64,000 nt of DNA, from the NCBI RefSeq assembly GCF_032362555.1, contig NC_083508.1, forward strand, positions 4,369,001-4,433,000. The letters are read 5' to 3'. How positions within the stretch are numbered: the first letter of the stretch is position 1; every line of letters begins with the position of its first letter. This DNA is from Amyelois transitella (lineage: Eukaryota; Arthropoda; Insecta; Lepidoptera; Pyralidae). This document shows, in pieces, positions 1 through 10,535 of the stretch. The position numbers were made by a program, and so were the translations under genes. The notes beneath the pieces were generated by a model, which was not told the origin of the DNA, did not search any database, and saw only the letters and a list, made by a program, of their open reading frames with translations.

Positions 1-914
1 ATATAAAATCTCCTTAAGCTCAACAAAATAATATTACAATATCAGAGAGAATTTTCCATTAAAATTTATTTATCTCTCCGGTATTGTGTTTATCACAAGG
101 AGCAGCGCATACAGACAATCGCTAATCACTATTTTTTTATATAAGTATTTTATTTTAAAAAATGCGACCAACGGACTGAAAGCCAAAAAGGTTCTAACTA
201 CCATTCAACAGAGATGTAGAAAGTCAATGGGGATGTAGATACATATTATCTTTTTTTTATCAGATGATTACAAAATCACTAAAAAATCTTGATACGTCTT
301 GACATCTGTTATTTCATTTTGCGTTTACTTTTCATGGCTATAAATTAATGTTAAAAAAGATTTTCGACGAAAATACATACCTAACATTTAGATTGCTTAC
401 CTTTAATTCATCACCTTAAGAAATTGACTGTATAATATTTATAAATAACACGAATATAATACTTGTTTGTAGCAATACAAATATGAAACAATACATGTAT
501 CTATAAATTATTCAAGCTTACATCATATCATAACAGCCGACACCTATATGCGAAAGAAAATTAAATAGGATGTTCATGTAAAGTAAGGGTTAGAAAGGAA
601 TATTATGCGTTATTTTGTGGCTAGACAGACAATCACAAGGCATTACAAGAAAAAGCATTAATCTTCAAAATAATTTTATCCTTTTCTTGGAAAATTTAGC
701 CTAGCAACACCAGAATAGACAGGAATTAAGAGACATCTAACGGGCTATTATCACAGAAGTGTTCACGTGTTTGTGAAGCAACATTCAGAAATTGAATTCG
801 TTACCAAAGCAACAGTTAATGTTATTGGGTTCTTGAGAAAATTTACATTATTAAACACTTTCGAATTGATTACACTTTTGTAGTATTAGATTCTATTAGC
901 GCTTTCGTCATACG

Positions 915-1125
915 GGATCCACTGATACTCTTTCCCATAGATGTCATAAAGGCAACAAAGGGAAACTAAAATAATTTAGGATTCTTCTTGTAGGCGATAG
1001 GATAGTAACCTGACACTATTTGAATTTTAATTATATTACAGCTGAACGTGGCCTTAACAAGACTGTTGGCTCTGTCTACCTCGTAAGGGATATAGACGTG
1101 TATTATGTATGTACATATTTATGTA
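915..1125 (+). mobile_element. Short LINE-tailed SINE-like element, 5'-shortened
   Basis: ACTCTTTCCCATAGATGTCA, GTAGGCGATAGGATAGTAAC, GCTGAACGTGGCC, TTGGCTCTGTCTACCTCGTA and GACGTG...TATGTATG give the family order with a few deletions. Confidence 0.7.
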
Positions 1126-1575
1126 TGCACATGACTATTTTTGCAATTACTAAATAAAATTAATAAATTAAAAAAGAAGTAATTTCTTAACTTTATTACG
1201 GCACAGTTTTATTTGATTCACTCCCATTTTATGACAAAAACTTTAATGTGACTCAGAAAGCAAGTGCACTAGATATTACCGCAGAAACATCTCGCTTGAA
1301 ACATTTCTAAAGTTATGACGCAAGTTTTAATATAAAGCACTATTAATAAAGTATGTGATAAGACTAGGAATTTAAGCATTTCAAACTTCATAACAAATGA
1401 TATACTGAACGTTTAGCCTTTCTATGTCTTTTCGAGAATGTTGGCACTAACGGAAAAAGATGTGATTATGTGTATGTATTCTATAAATTAATAGCAATTT
1501 TGAGTTCGTCATAGTTGGTGTTAAAAATAAATTACATATATCTGCCGTTTGGTTTAGAATAGGACCACTCCATAT

Positions 1576-1615
1576 CTTTTAAATTCAAATTCAAACTTTT
1601 ATTTGCATAATATGA
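1576..1615. repeat. Short interspersed AT-rich motif
   Basis: TTTAAATTCAAATTCAAACTTTTATTTGCATAATATGA-type text; a close copy lies at 56810-56845, where it reads TTTTTATTTGCATAATATGA. The meaning is unknown. Confidence 0.45.
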
Positions 1616-1658
1616 TACGCCTTTTACGTCATTCGTGGATAATGACGTAAAAGGCGTA
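1616..1658. repeat. 18-bp-arm palindrome, 7-nt loop, beside the MITE
   Basis: TACGCCTTTTACGTCATT (1616-1633) against AATGACGTAAAAGGCGTA (1641-1658) around CGTGGAT. The arms resemble the CGCCTTTTACGACATCC segment of the short LINE-tailed element. Confidence 0.85.
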
Positions 1659-2186
1659 AGGTGCGTTGGGGTAACATCATGAATGGGGGAAGACCGTTTT
1701 CTTTGAATATTTACGAAATCATTAGTAATTTTTCTAAACTGACAACATAGCGCTAGATGCCATTTTGTTGTGCACCTCCCTGCAGTCCGCGTCCGTCACT
1801 GAGCCGCGTCGTTTGTGTGTCAGTAAAATTTGATTGATCTGGGTTAAATGTCACAAGAAGGCAAGTTAAGGGTCGGATTTTTGCTATTATGGGCTGTATG
1901 TTCTGAGCCATAAAATCGATTTTATGTCATTTCCGAACTTACCCCCACTACATCCGATCTTACCCATGGATTTAAAAAAATCTTTGTGTACTTTAAACTC
2001 TGTTTATGCGGCAGTCATTTAGTTTAGCGAGATATCCGCATTAAGATTTGATACTTTGACATTTCATAAACAATTCCCAATTAAACTTAATGTTTTAATT
2101 AAAATATAAGTCTAGAAAAAAAAAACATAAACATGACCTGTCAAACACAACGAAAAACAGTCCGAATTTACCCCAACGCACCTTAT
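1657..2186. mobile_element. TA-flanked MITE with 16-bp terminal inverted repeats
   Basis: AGGTGCGTTGGGGTAA begins at 1659 and its exact reverse complement TTACCCCAACGCACCT ends at 2184. Each end is bordered by TA (1657-1658 and 2185-2186), the duplication expected of Tc1/mariner-type transposition. The ~526-bp interior has no transposase frame, so it would be non-autonomous. Subterminal GGGTCGGAT near 1870 and ATCCGATCTTACCC near 1955 form a further inverted pair. It separates two parts of a short LINE-tailed element. Confidence 0.62.
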
Positions 2187-2187
2187 C

Positions 2188-2385
2188 ATATTAAAAGGCG
2201 ACTAAGGGAAAAGCTAATAAACTTGGAATTTTTCTTGTAGGCGATGGACTAGCAACCGGTCACTATTTGAATCTCGACTCCATTAATAAGCCACACAGCT
2301 GAACGTGGCCTTTCAGTCTTTTCAAAACCGTTGACTCTGTCTACCCCGCAAGGGATAGACGTGATTACATGTATGTGTGTATGTA
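2188..2385 (+). mobile_element. Short LINE-tailed SINE-like element, 3' part
   Basis: AAAAGGCGACTAAGGGAAAA, GGCGATGGACTAGCAACCGG, AGCTGAACGTGGCCTTTCAG, TCTACCCCGCAAGGGATAGA and a GTATGTGTGTATG tail. Its missing 5' part (TAGAATAGGACCACTCCAT) lies at ~1555-1575 on the other side of the MITE at 1657-2186. Confidence 0.72.
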
Positions 2386-2559
2386 TTTATTTACATATAT
2401 TTTATGCCGCTATGGTTAGAGGTCCAAGACCCGCTTATTTATTTTCCCTATTGTCCAGCCTCATTATAAAGAGCCGGTGGAGAAGCCTGCCTGTTCCAAG
2501 GTACAGTAGGTTTATAAAGTGCATAAATCTGCTAATTGAGGCAACTTCATGGTTCAATG

Positions 2560-2703
2560 AGAATTCTCCTATAATATTGCAGAACAAATGGAAGACACAT
2601 CGAGTTAGAACTTGACTTACCTACTCCATAATTCTGGTCACAGACGGCCCCGATATTATTCTTTAGGGAGATGAGGACGCAACCAGGACTAAAGCCAGGA
2701 GAA
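2560..2703 (+). mobile_element. tRNA-SINE 3' fragment
   Basis: CGAGTTAGAACTTGACTTACC and GGGAGATGAGGACGCAACCA GGACTAAAGCCAGGAG match the 3' body of the SINE family. Confidence 0.5.
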
Positions 2704-3844
2704 CGATAATGAATAACTATAACTGTATTACGCAAATAGAAAGGACGTAGAGTAGCTTTTACCTTTACAAAGGAAAAACACGTCTATTGTAAACAAGTTG
2801 TTTTATAAACCGTTGTCGCTGACTGTACAATAAATATACAATACACACACATTTGAATATGAATGTGTGGTTGAATGAGTCAGTATTTTCCAACAACGAA
2901 TGGAAATTTCTCTCTACTAACAACAATAGTGTGCACTATGTAGCAGCTAAGGACATGATGACTATCAAAATAATCTATTGTGTAAAAAAAAATTACTACG
3001 AATTGGTACAGAAGCTACAAGATTAGTTACCTTTTTTAACCCGTTCTATCTCGTTATTTGGCGGACGTGAAACAAATTGAACATGTTTATTACGTCAGAC
3101 TGTCAACTGCATCGTATCTCCAGGATAACGTGTATAAAATAAAATTGAAAATTTGCTCATGATTCTCTGACAACCGTAGCACAGTTCATAAAAGCCACTA
3201 TGGCAACATCATTGGCTTTTTACATAGATGAAAGTTTTACTAAGGATTTAGAATCAAACTCAGCTCTAGCTTACCTACCTACTATGAACCTTTTAAATTC
3301 AATTCACTTTGATCCTTTTTATTATCATGTCTTCATCACATTCGGGGTACTTTAAACGACAGATCCACAGATCAAGAAGTAACTTATCTTTTTAAAGTTC
3401 TTTTTTAGTTAAACAAACTTAAAATGAAGCAAACTCGTTGACATCAAAAGCACATCTTTCAACAAAAATAAAAGCCGTTTAACTTTTCAAAATTGTATTG
3501 CAGAGAAATTATTTTCAAGTGAAAACTTTGGCAAAATTTTAGGCAGTTACCTACGAAACGTGTCCGGAATATCCTCGGATGAAGAAAGTAAACATTGGCA
3601 TTACTTAATTTCTCGAAAAAGTTTCTTTGCTACCTAATAAAATTACCTTTAGGCATAGCCATTTTCACAGGCCTGTCTTAACGACTCAACTTCTTAGTCT
3701 AAAATATTCCGCTCCGGATTAGGTTTTTTTTAACTAGGCCAAGGCTTATTCAAGGGTTTAGTGCGTTAAAAAACTGGATGGAGAAACAGTGTTTCTTTAA
3801 AATCACGATTGCTAACATAAACAACGTTTCGTTTTATATAATTA

Positions 3845-3895
3845 ACATACATACATATAATCACGTCTATATCCCTTGCTGGGTAGACAGAACTT
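3845..3895 (-). mobile_element. 3' tail fragment of short LINE-tailed element
   Basis: ACATACATACATATAATCAC followed by GTCTATATCCCTTGCTGGGT AGACAGAAC; only the LINE-like tail remains. Confidence 0.6.
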
Positions 3896-5096
3896 TTTAC
3901 CCAAATTATATAATCTGCTGTTATATAATTAAATGCACATTGAAATTGATATTATCATAGTGAACGGTATGGTATGGCATGTTATTGCGTCTTTTATATG
4001 GGGGCGTACGATTTTAGATTAGACCCACAGTATTATCTTTAAACAACGATTCCTGAGGACATGCGATAAAACGGTTCCTACGCAAATAAACCGGGAGCGG
4101 TAGGCGGAAATTAAAAAAATACTGATATAAAAATACTTCAGTGGAAGTATAATGCGGAGAACGCGTATTTATTGTTATTCTATTCATTTAAAATAAATAT
4201 AATCTTCGCAGATGATTGTTCTTATTGTTTGTCTCTATTTATGACTGGAATTCAATAGTCAAATTTATTTGTTTGTTCTTTGGCCACAAATAGATTTGAT
4301 AAGCCATTCAGAGCTTCATGGAACGCTGGGCAATGGAAATAATATGTATTTAATTTTTTGTTAAATATTATTCTTTGTTTAGTATCTGCTGAGTGGGAAA
4401 AGATAAACAGTGGCGAATTTTAATAAAGAAATGAAGCTTTTTACACTTCAAAAATACATTTTTTTATTGGTTAGACGATTTTGTGTTGAAGTCTTTTGCC
4501 CACTTCTTCCTGCTTATTTTTTAAGTTTTAGAAAAACAACTCGTAAAACCGAAACTACTGGGCTAAAATTGACATGTATATTTTTTAGAAAGTATGGTTC
4601 TAGAAAAATAATTAGGAGAATATTAAAAGTAGATGAGAACTTTAAACAAAGGACTTTTGGTTTTAACGGCTGGAGCTGGTATAAACTAGTTAGCGTATAC
4701 CTAGTTAATACCACAGATCACCATAAATTACCGTTCTGACTGAAGGAATACGGTTTACTCTGTGCTAGTAGATAATACATTATCTCAATGGAATATTAAT
4801 TATAATGTACTAACAGATACTATGTTAGCTCAACTGTAGCATGAAATTATGTTGAATGAGCACAGAAGCACTTGCGCAATCAAGTAATCGTGTTTAACTT
4901 AACTTATTTAATTTTCCACTGGAAACTCTATCCATAATTGATTTACCCTGAAGTTGGAGTAAGACCAGGTAGCGTCGGACTATAAAATATCCATAGTACA
5001 GATGTGCGTGCATTTTCATTGCACAATTCATAATTATGAAATAATGAAAATATTGTTAAAACAGTGTCTCGAAAAGGGAAGATTTTGTGATTATAG
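3896..5096. other. No supported gene
   Basis: AT-rich. A 109-codon frame at 4410-4739 has no recognisable motif or splice context and is treated as chance. Confidence 0.5.
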
Positions 5097-5165
5097 TAAA
5101 TGTTATATTTAATTAAACACAATAATGTTGTTCATATTATTGTGTTTAATTAAATATAACATTTA
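5097..5165. repeat. Perfect 30-bp-arm palindrome, 9-nt loop
   Basis: Arms 5097-5126 and 5136-5165 are exact reverse complements around GTTGTTCAT. The flanks repeat TATAGTAAA (5092-5100 and from 5164). AT-rich. Confidence 0.9.
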
Positions 5166-5229
5166 TAGTAAAAAAATAATAATTTAATGAATGCTACCAA
5201 TAGAAACGGACAGAATGCAACTTGGAAAA

Positions 5230-5340
5230 TAGTAACTGGTACATGTTGCGGTAGGATTTGAACCTGCACAAACCTTTAAACCGCAGTAAAATTCGAACTT
5301 ATGCAATCAGCTACCTTAACCGGTAGACTATCGACGCCCT
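5230..5340 (-). repeat. tRNA-like SINE head or tRNA pseudogene
   Basis: Antisense B box GGATTTGAACC (5254-5264) and TTAACCGGTAGACTATCG in the A-box position ~60 bp away. A second partial B-box-like AATTCGAACTTATGC lies between them. No SINE body recognised. Confidence 0.45.
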
Positions 5341-6804
5341 CACTAATAGGGTTTTGTGTAATATTTATAATTTTTCAGTACTCTAATTTGTGCTTAAAGA
5401 GATGCGAGTATTCCGTCGCTGCTAGTTAATAATGCAAAGATAAACGGCTATTTTGCCGGTGGCCACTGTAAGCGGGGCCTCTCTGGAAAGTTATATTGTT
5501 CTTGTAATATACGCCTCTTTGTTTTGCTGCGTTCGAGATAAAATGCTATACCTAATAAAATTTTATTGGATAACAATCTTTGTTTCCAAACAATTTTATC
5601 ATTATAACTATTGAGGCCTATAAAATAAAAAAATAAATTGTTTCGACTCTGCGTTAACAGTTATGAAAGGACATGCTTAGTTTGTCTTTTTATTCTAATA
5701 TTATGTACACCACAAAAGTTATCAGACTTATTAATAAGATTTCTTTGTTAAAATGAGGTATATTCCATTTGTGGCGTTCTTTTGTTAATTCTCATCTAAG
5801 TATACATTTTACGATTCATTTTTAACCAAGTGACGGGTCCACTAAACATTTTAGGAGATAATATTCGGTATATTTTGACGGTCATTTGTGTCTCTGATAT
5901 TAAACTACTGCTACTTAATGAGTGTGTGTGTGTGTTCATAGTTCAACATTTTATATTGTTTTTTATGACTTTCTGCCATATTTGTTTTTTTTTCATTTTT
6001 TCACTTTTATCAAAATAATTGAAATCAGTTTAATCAAGTTTATTATATATATCATGCCAGAGAGCGGAGCTAAATAGAAAATTAAACCATCCGCTGCACA
6101 ACAATGGCGCGGCAAAATATTGCTCTGCTATTTCCAAGATGCAAATTTTCTTGTTCAATGAAATTCAACAAATTTTTCAAGGGAAATTCCCACAAACGAT
6201 GCAGCCGTTGTACAAGTTTTGATACGGTTGTGAAACTACGAAACGTTCCCTCTGTGCATTCACTTTAAAACAGCGATATTTTCCTAACACGGTGCAGTTT
6301 TAAAGGTTAAAAAAAAGAAAAGAGAAACTTGTTTACCTTTAATGTTGATGTCGTATCCAAAGAAAGTAAATGAAGCGTGTTTATTATTTAAAAATTAACA
6401 CTGTTAAAAAATATCAAAATGAACCTCATTGAACGAAGAGATCTTGAGAATTACTTTAATTTTACATTCATGAATGAAAGGAAAAAACGTGTGTTAAAAA
6501 TTTATTCGGAAGATAAAAAATAAAATATCAACGAGATTGTGCGTTATAAAAAATGTCTCCCAATGAATATCACCTTTAGATAATGTCGATATTTTGTTGA
6601 ATGATGAAATCGTTCCGGTGTTAAATTGCAGAAAATTGCCTTCCCGTTCGGGAGATAACGAGATCGCCTCAAAGCGATGGCACACATTTCTATATCATAA
6701 TTATAAATACATATAACTTTGAATTAATTTGAGGAAAGAAATAGACTTGGGGAAGTTATAAGAAATACATTAGGTTCTCTTAAATATATCTTCAAATATC
6801 ATTT
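5341..6804. other. No supported gene
   Basis: AT-rich with a (TG)n run near 5922-5935; nothing else recognised. Confidence 0.5.
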
Positions 6805-6992
6805 TCATAGATAGGCAGGACTGCACAAACTACATCTTTCCACTTTGCACGATCTCTACATACTTCTTTGGCTTCATCCACATTCATAACTCTTTTCGTG
6901 CAAGCTCGTCCGTTTCGCGCAATCTTGACCTCACCTTTCTTTCTTTCTGTTCCCGATTTGATCAAGGTACCTTCGTCTAGGTCTTACAAATG
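6805..6992 (-). mobile_element. RTE-like LINE 3' remnant, old
   Basis: Antisense match to the LINE 3' coding end: TTTCCACTTTGCACGATCTC, then CATCCACATTCATAACTC, CAAGCTCG and the CTTCGTCTAGGTCTT block, with many substitutions and indels. The 3' tail (lower coordinates) is eroded. Confidence 0.6.
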
Positions 6993-8600
6993 CACTGTTA
7001 AATATCTTGATTCATAGATGCCCGCGATATATTTCTTAAAAAGTTCCCTAGTCTTGTCTTTAGTCTCCCACTTGTAATCGTTGTAGGATTCTACGCCATT
7101 TATTACATTATTTATAAGTTTTCATATGTTTTTTATTTATCATTAATTTGCCAGGTAGATTACAAATTACGACATAATTAGTAGGGATAAAAGGTGCTCC
7201 TCTAACTTTGTATAATATCAAGATCTACATGATTTCACGATATAATAAGAGTAGCAACTAGAATAAAAATGTCACCAAAACATTTAAATAATGGTCTACG
7301 GACAGAATAAATTGTCGAATTCAAGACACAAAGCTATTGACGGTTCCCTGAATTGCTTGGTCAAGTTTCCTAAGAAAAGAAAAGGTATCATATTTTATCA
7401 GCATGACAGCATCATACCAACTAATATTAATGATATTTTCTTTAAGCAATATTTTGACAGTTTAATATGTAATGCTACTTATTACAATACAAACATGGAA
7501 TTCATCTTGGAAATATAGCTCTGTCTACCCCGTGAAACATAAATACGTGATATATGTTGTGTATAAAGAAAGGTTATTTTTATTTATGATTATATGTAGA
7601 AAGGTTATATTAGTATCTATTAAGAAACCATCAAGTAATTGTTTATAATCATGATTGTGACCTGCTACGAGTATGCTACGAAAATTAGCCCATACGTAAA
7701 GTATAATATATTCGTAGCGAACTCGTATCGTATTTTGTGAAGACGCTGGTGTCTGCTAATGCAGTTTGTGGTCCCTTATTGTGTAATTGGGTAACCAAAG
7801 ACCAGACCAAATGGAGAGAAAAATATCAAAAAGCAGACTCGGGGCCCCGAAGTATAGCGATACTTTGCGGCACCTGTGCTCCGCTATGTGTCCGCAATCA
7901 AGATATATTAAAAACAGAAACATCGACAAAATGAGCCTTAAAATAAATGAATATAACACCCGCGGCTCCGTCCGCGTTAAACGATTCCGTTATCTCCCGT
8001 TCCCGAGTGAATTTCCAAAAATTCGTTCTCAGCGGATTCTTACATCATTACCAATCATCTGCATTCCAAATTTCAGCTCGATCGGCCAAGTACTTTAAGG
8101 CTGTGCGTTGATAGATCAGACAGTTAATCGTCACCCTTTCGGGTTTAATATTATTATTTACTAAAATTTACGCCGTTCTTATAAACTTATTGTGATTTTT
8201 TTCACAAGAACATATAGTCAAATATTTGATGAGTCAGTTTTGACCACATTTGTACGTGTAAAACTTTTGGATAGGTGTGTTTCAAGTCCCGACAGCGGGA
8301 GGGTGTGACTGCTCACATTAAACTTTATAAAAAAGGTAGCGGTCGTTAAACCTTCTTGTTATATATACTGTTTAATAGACACAGGATATAATAGAATATT
8401 CTCTACAGTCACAGATTTGTTGACCAACATTTTTATTATATGTGATATCTTGTTCTTTAAGATAAAGATAAATATTTATCGAATCACCTGTGGGGCCTCC
8501 GTTCTTCCTCGTGATCTTCCTTCATAAACGAAGGCTGCAGACTGAACCTACGACGAAATTGGTGTCTACCCTTCATATTGTTGTCGAGTAGACCACTTAA
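6993..8600. other. No supported gene
   Basis: A GC-richer patch at 7740-8090 has overlapping open frames up to 103 codons on both strands but no splice pattern or motif. Confidence 0.45.
7516..7563 (+). mobile_element. 3' tail fragment of short LINE-tailed element
   Basis: TAGCTCTGTCTACCCCGTGA, AACATAAATACGTGATATAT and GTTGTGTAT. Confidence 0.4.
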
Positions 8601-8629
8601 CACATACTAATAATGTTTTCCTTTCACAG

Positions 8630-8710
8630 TTGATATTGCGCGCCGAAAGCTCGCGATCGCAACGACGCAAGCGTGCGCGACGGAGGGAAGACCGAAGTCG
8701 AATGAGGAGG
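8630..8710 (+). CDS. Candidate small Arg-rich exon
   Basis: A consensus branch point TACTAAT (8605-8611) and pyrimidine-rich TTTTCCTTTCACAG precede 8630, a textbook 3' splice site. The following 81 bp are GC- and CpG-rich, unlike the flanks, and end at AGG|GTACGC (donor at 8711). In frame from 8630 it reads 27 codons without stop, mostly Arg/Ser/Glu (LILRAESSRSQRRKRARRRE then DRSRMRR). The frame beginning with the third base is also open; the remaining frame starts with TGA. It could be an internal coding exon, a 5'-UTR exon, or chance. The phase does not allow direct joining to the favoured frame at 21301. No partner exon was identified. Confidence 0.3.
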
Positions 8711-9645
8711 GTACGCGCCCCCTACGCATGAATTCAGATTTGGAATACGTTTGAATAAATATTATCAACTTAAATTAGCCGCCTGCCGGTATCATTACTT
8801 TTAAAAAGAGAACATTGCCTATTTACATTTAGTGTGACATTTATTTTTGCAACTTCGTAACAAGTGAAGTCTGTGACTTTAATGAAAAAATATCCTAAGC
8901 CAAAAACAAATGAAAAGGTATTAGCGGTGAGAGGAAACGGTATTGTTCTTTCCGGAGTTAAGAGGGGATTAGGGCTAGATTTAGTATTGGGGACTCTTTT
9001 ATTATGCTTAGTTTTTTAAGAGGATATTTACATATCTGCGTATTGATTCAAGATAAAATGCTCCCTATATATATTAAATTCTAAAAAAAGGCCGACTATT
9101 TACAACGACAATTAAAAATTATTTCCTTGAGTAAATTATTTCTTTTCAATTTATCTTCTTTGGTATTTCTTTTCGTAGTCCGTTCCAATATCCGTATTAA
9201 GCCATTGGATTAAGGAGATTGAAATTCTAAATTCTATATACCTAGCATGGCGGACTGCCAGTGATAAATAAAATACTTACAGGCATTTTTGCAAGAACGA
9301 TATTCTCATTCATTTTGCTTTCCTTTCAAATTATAAATTATTTTACATATTGTTGATAACCAGAACTACAAAACAAGGAAAGCGGACACCATACCCCGAG
9401 GCTTAATGGCAGAGGGTGCAACTGGGAACACGCCATGATGAAAGGGGGCTTTTTTTCTTCTTTTTTTTTTAAAATCTGTCATCGTGAGCTAAATTTAAAT
9501 TAATTGGAAAAATTATTATGATACGGTAAGTGCAAATATAAATTTTGGCAACCTGCAGAGGTTATGTAATATTTATGGCCAGTGTAAAAAAAGACTTGCC
9601 TAGATTTTGTTGTGTCTTTGATCGATGATTGTTATCATGCACCGA

Positions 9646-9694
9646 GTATAGGGAGTGGTCCTATTCTAAAATGCCGGAAACCACACAGCATTAC
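9646..9694 (-). mobile_element. 5'-end fragment of short LINE-tailed element
   Basis: AGGGAGTGGTCCTATTCTAA and AATGCCGGAAACCACACAGC match the family's 5' end in antisense. Confidence 0.5.
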
Positions 9695-9922
9695 GTGAAA
9701 TATTAGGGTAATAACTAGAAAACTAAAATCTGGACCACAGTTTTTACATGTATAAAGGGACGGCCGCTAACATTTACTTTTAGTTGTCCTCGCCCAAACA
9801 TATACGTTTTTATTACGCCCGTATATTGCATAGTTTTCTCACACCCTTTCCAGGGTTGTGTCACGAAAATTTCATTTGCAGAGATAGGGTTATGAATGAA
9901 AATGTACGCAATATTGTGTCAT

Positions 9923-10166
9923 TACATACATACATATAATCACGTCTATATACCTTGCGGGGTAGACAGAGCCAACAGTCCTGTAAAGACTGATAGGCCA
10001 CGTTCAGCTATTTGGCTTTTAGATAGAATTGAGATTCAAATAGTGACAGGTTGCTAGCCCATCGCCTAAAAACGCCCAAGTTTGTAAGCCTATCCCTTAG
10101 TCGCCTTTTACGACATCCGTGGGAAAGAGATGGAGTGATGTATTAGTGCCGGGAACCACACGGCAC
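9923..10166 (-). mobile_element. Short LINE-tailed SINE-like element, near full length
   Basis: One of the most complete copies of the window's commonest repeat. In sense (minus) it starts GTGCCGTGTGGTTCCCGGCA, a small hairpin. It passes ATCTCTTTCCCACGGATGTC, then the conserved GATGGGCTAGCAACCTGTCA block, an AGCTGAACGTGGCCTATCAG block and a short stem around CAGTCTTTACAGGACTG. It ends GGCTCTGTCTACCCCGCAAG followed by ATATAGACGTGATTATATG and (TATG)n. The 3' end resembles that of the RTE LINE at 50 kb. No open frame. Confidence 0.8.
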
Positions 10167-10270
10167 TTTGTGTCATTATTTGTCACTTAATTTAGAAATA
10201 TCTTTGCTTTGCACATGAAATGAAAATCGTTATTATGGACAAAATTTTCATGAAATCCCTTTAAATAATT

Positions 10271-10535
10271 GCACCGTTTGGTTCCCGGCATCAATATAAA
10301 AAAGAATAGGACCACTCCATCTCTTTCCAATGGATGTCGTAAAATGCGATTAAGGGATAGGCTTATAAACTTGATATTCTTCATATAGGCTGGGCTAGGA
10401 TGGGCTAGCAACCTGCCACTGTTTGAATCTCAATTCTATCATTACGCCTAACAGCTGAACGTGGCCTGATAGTGTTTCAAGATTGCTGGCTCTGTGTACC
10501 ACGCAGGGAATAAAGACGTGATTATATGAATATGA
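10271..10535 (+). mobile_element. Short LINE-tailed SINE-like element, near full length
   Basis: Starts at GCACCGTTTGGTTCCCGGCA and ends near AAGACGTGATTATATGAATA. Contains a local duplication in the GATGGGCTAGCAACC block (GGCTGGGCTAGGATGGGCTA). It faces the minus-strand copy at 9923-10166 with a 104-bp spacer. Confidence 0.8.

Noticed and set aside
4410..4739. 109-codon plus-strand frame
   Set aside because: AT-driven composition, no motif, overlapping frame on the other strand, no splice context.
7787..8098. 103-codon plus-strand frame in a GC-richer patch
   Set aside because: Several frames and both strands are open at once; no splice signals or domains.
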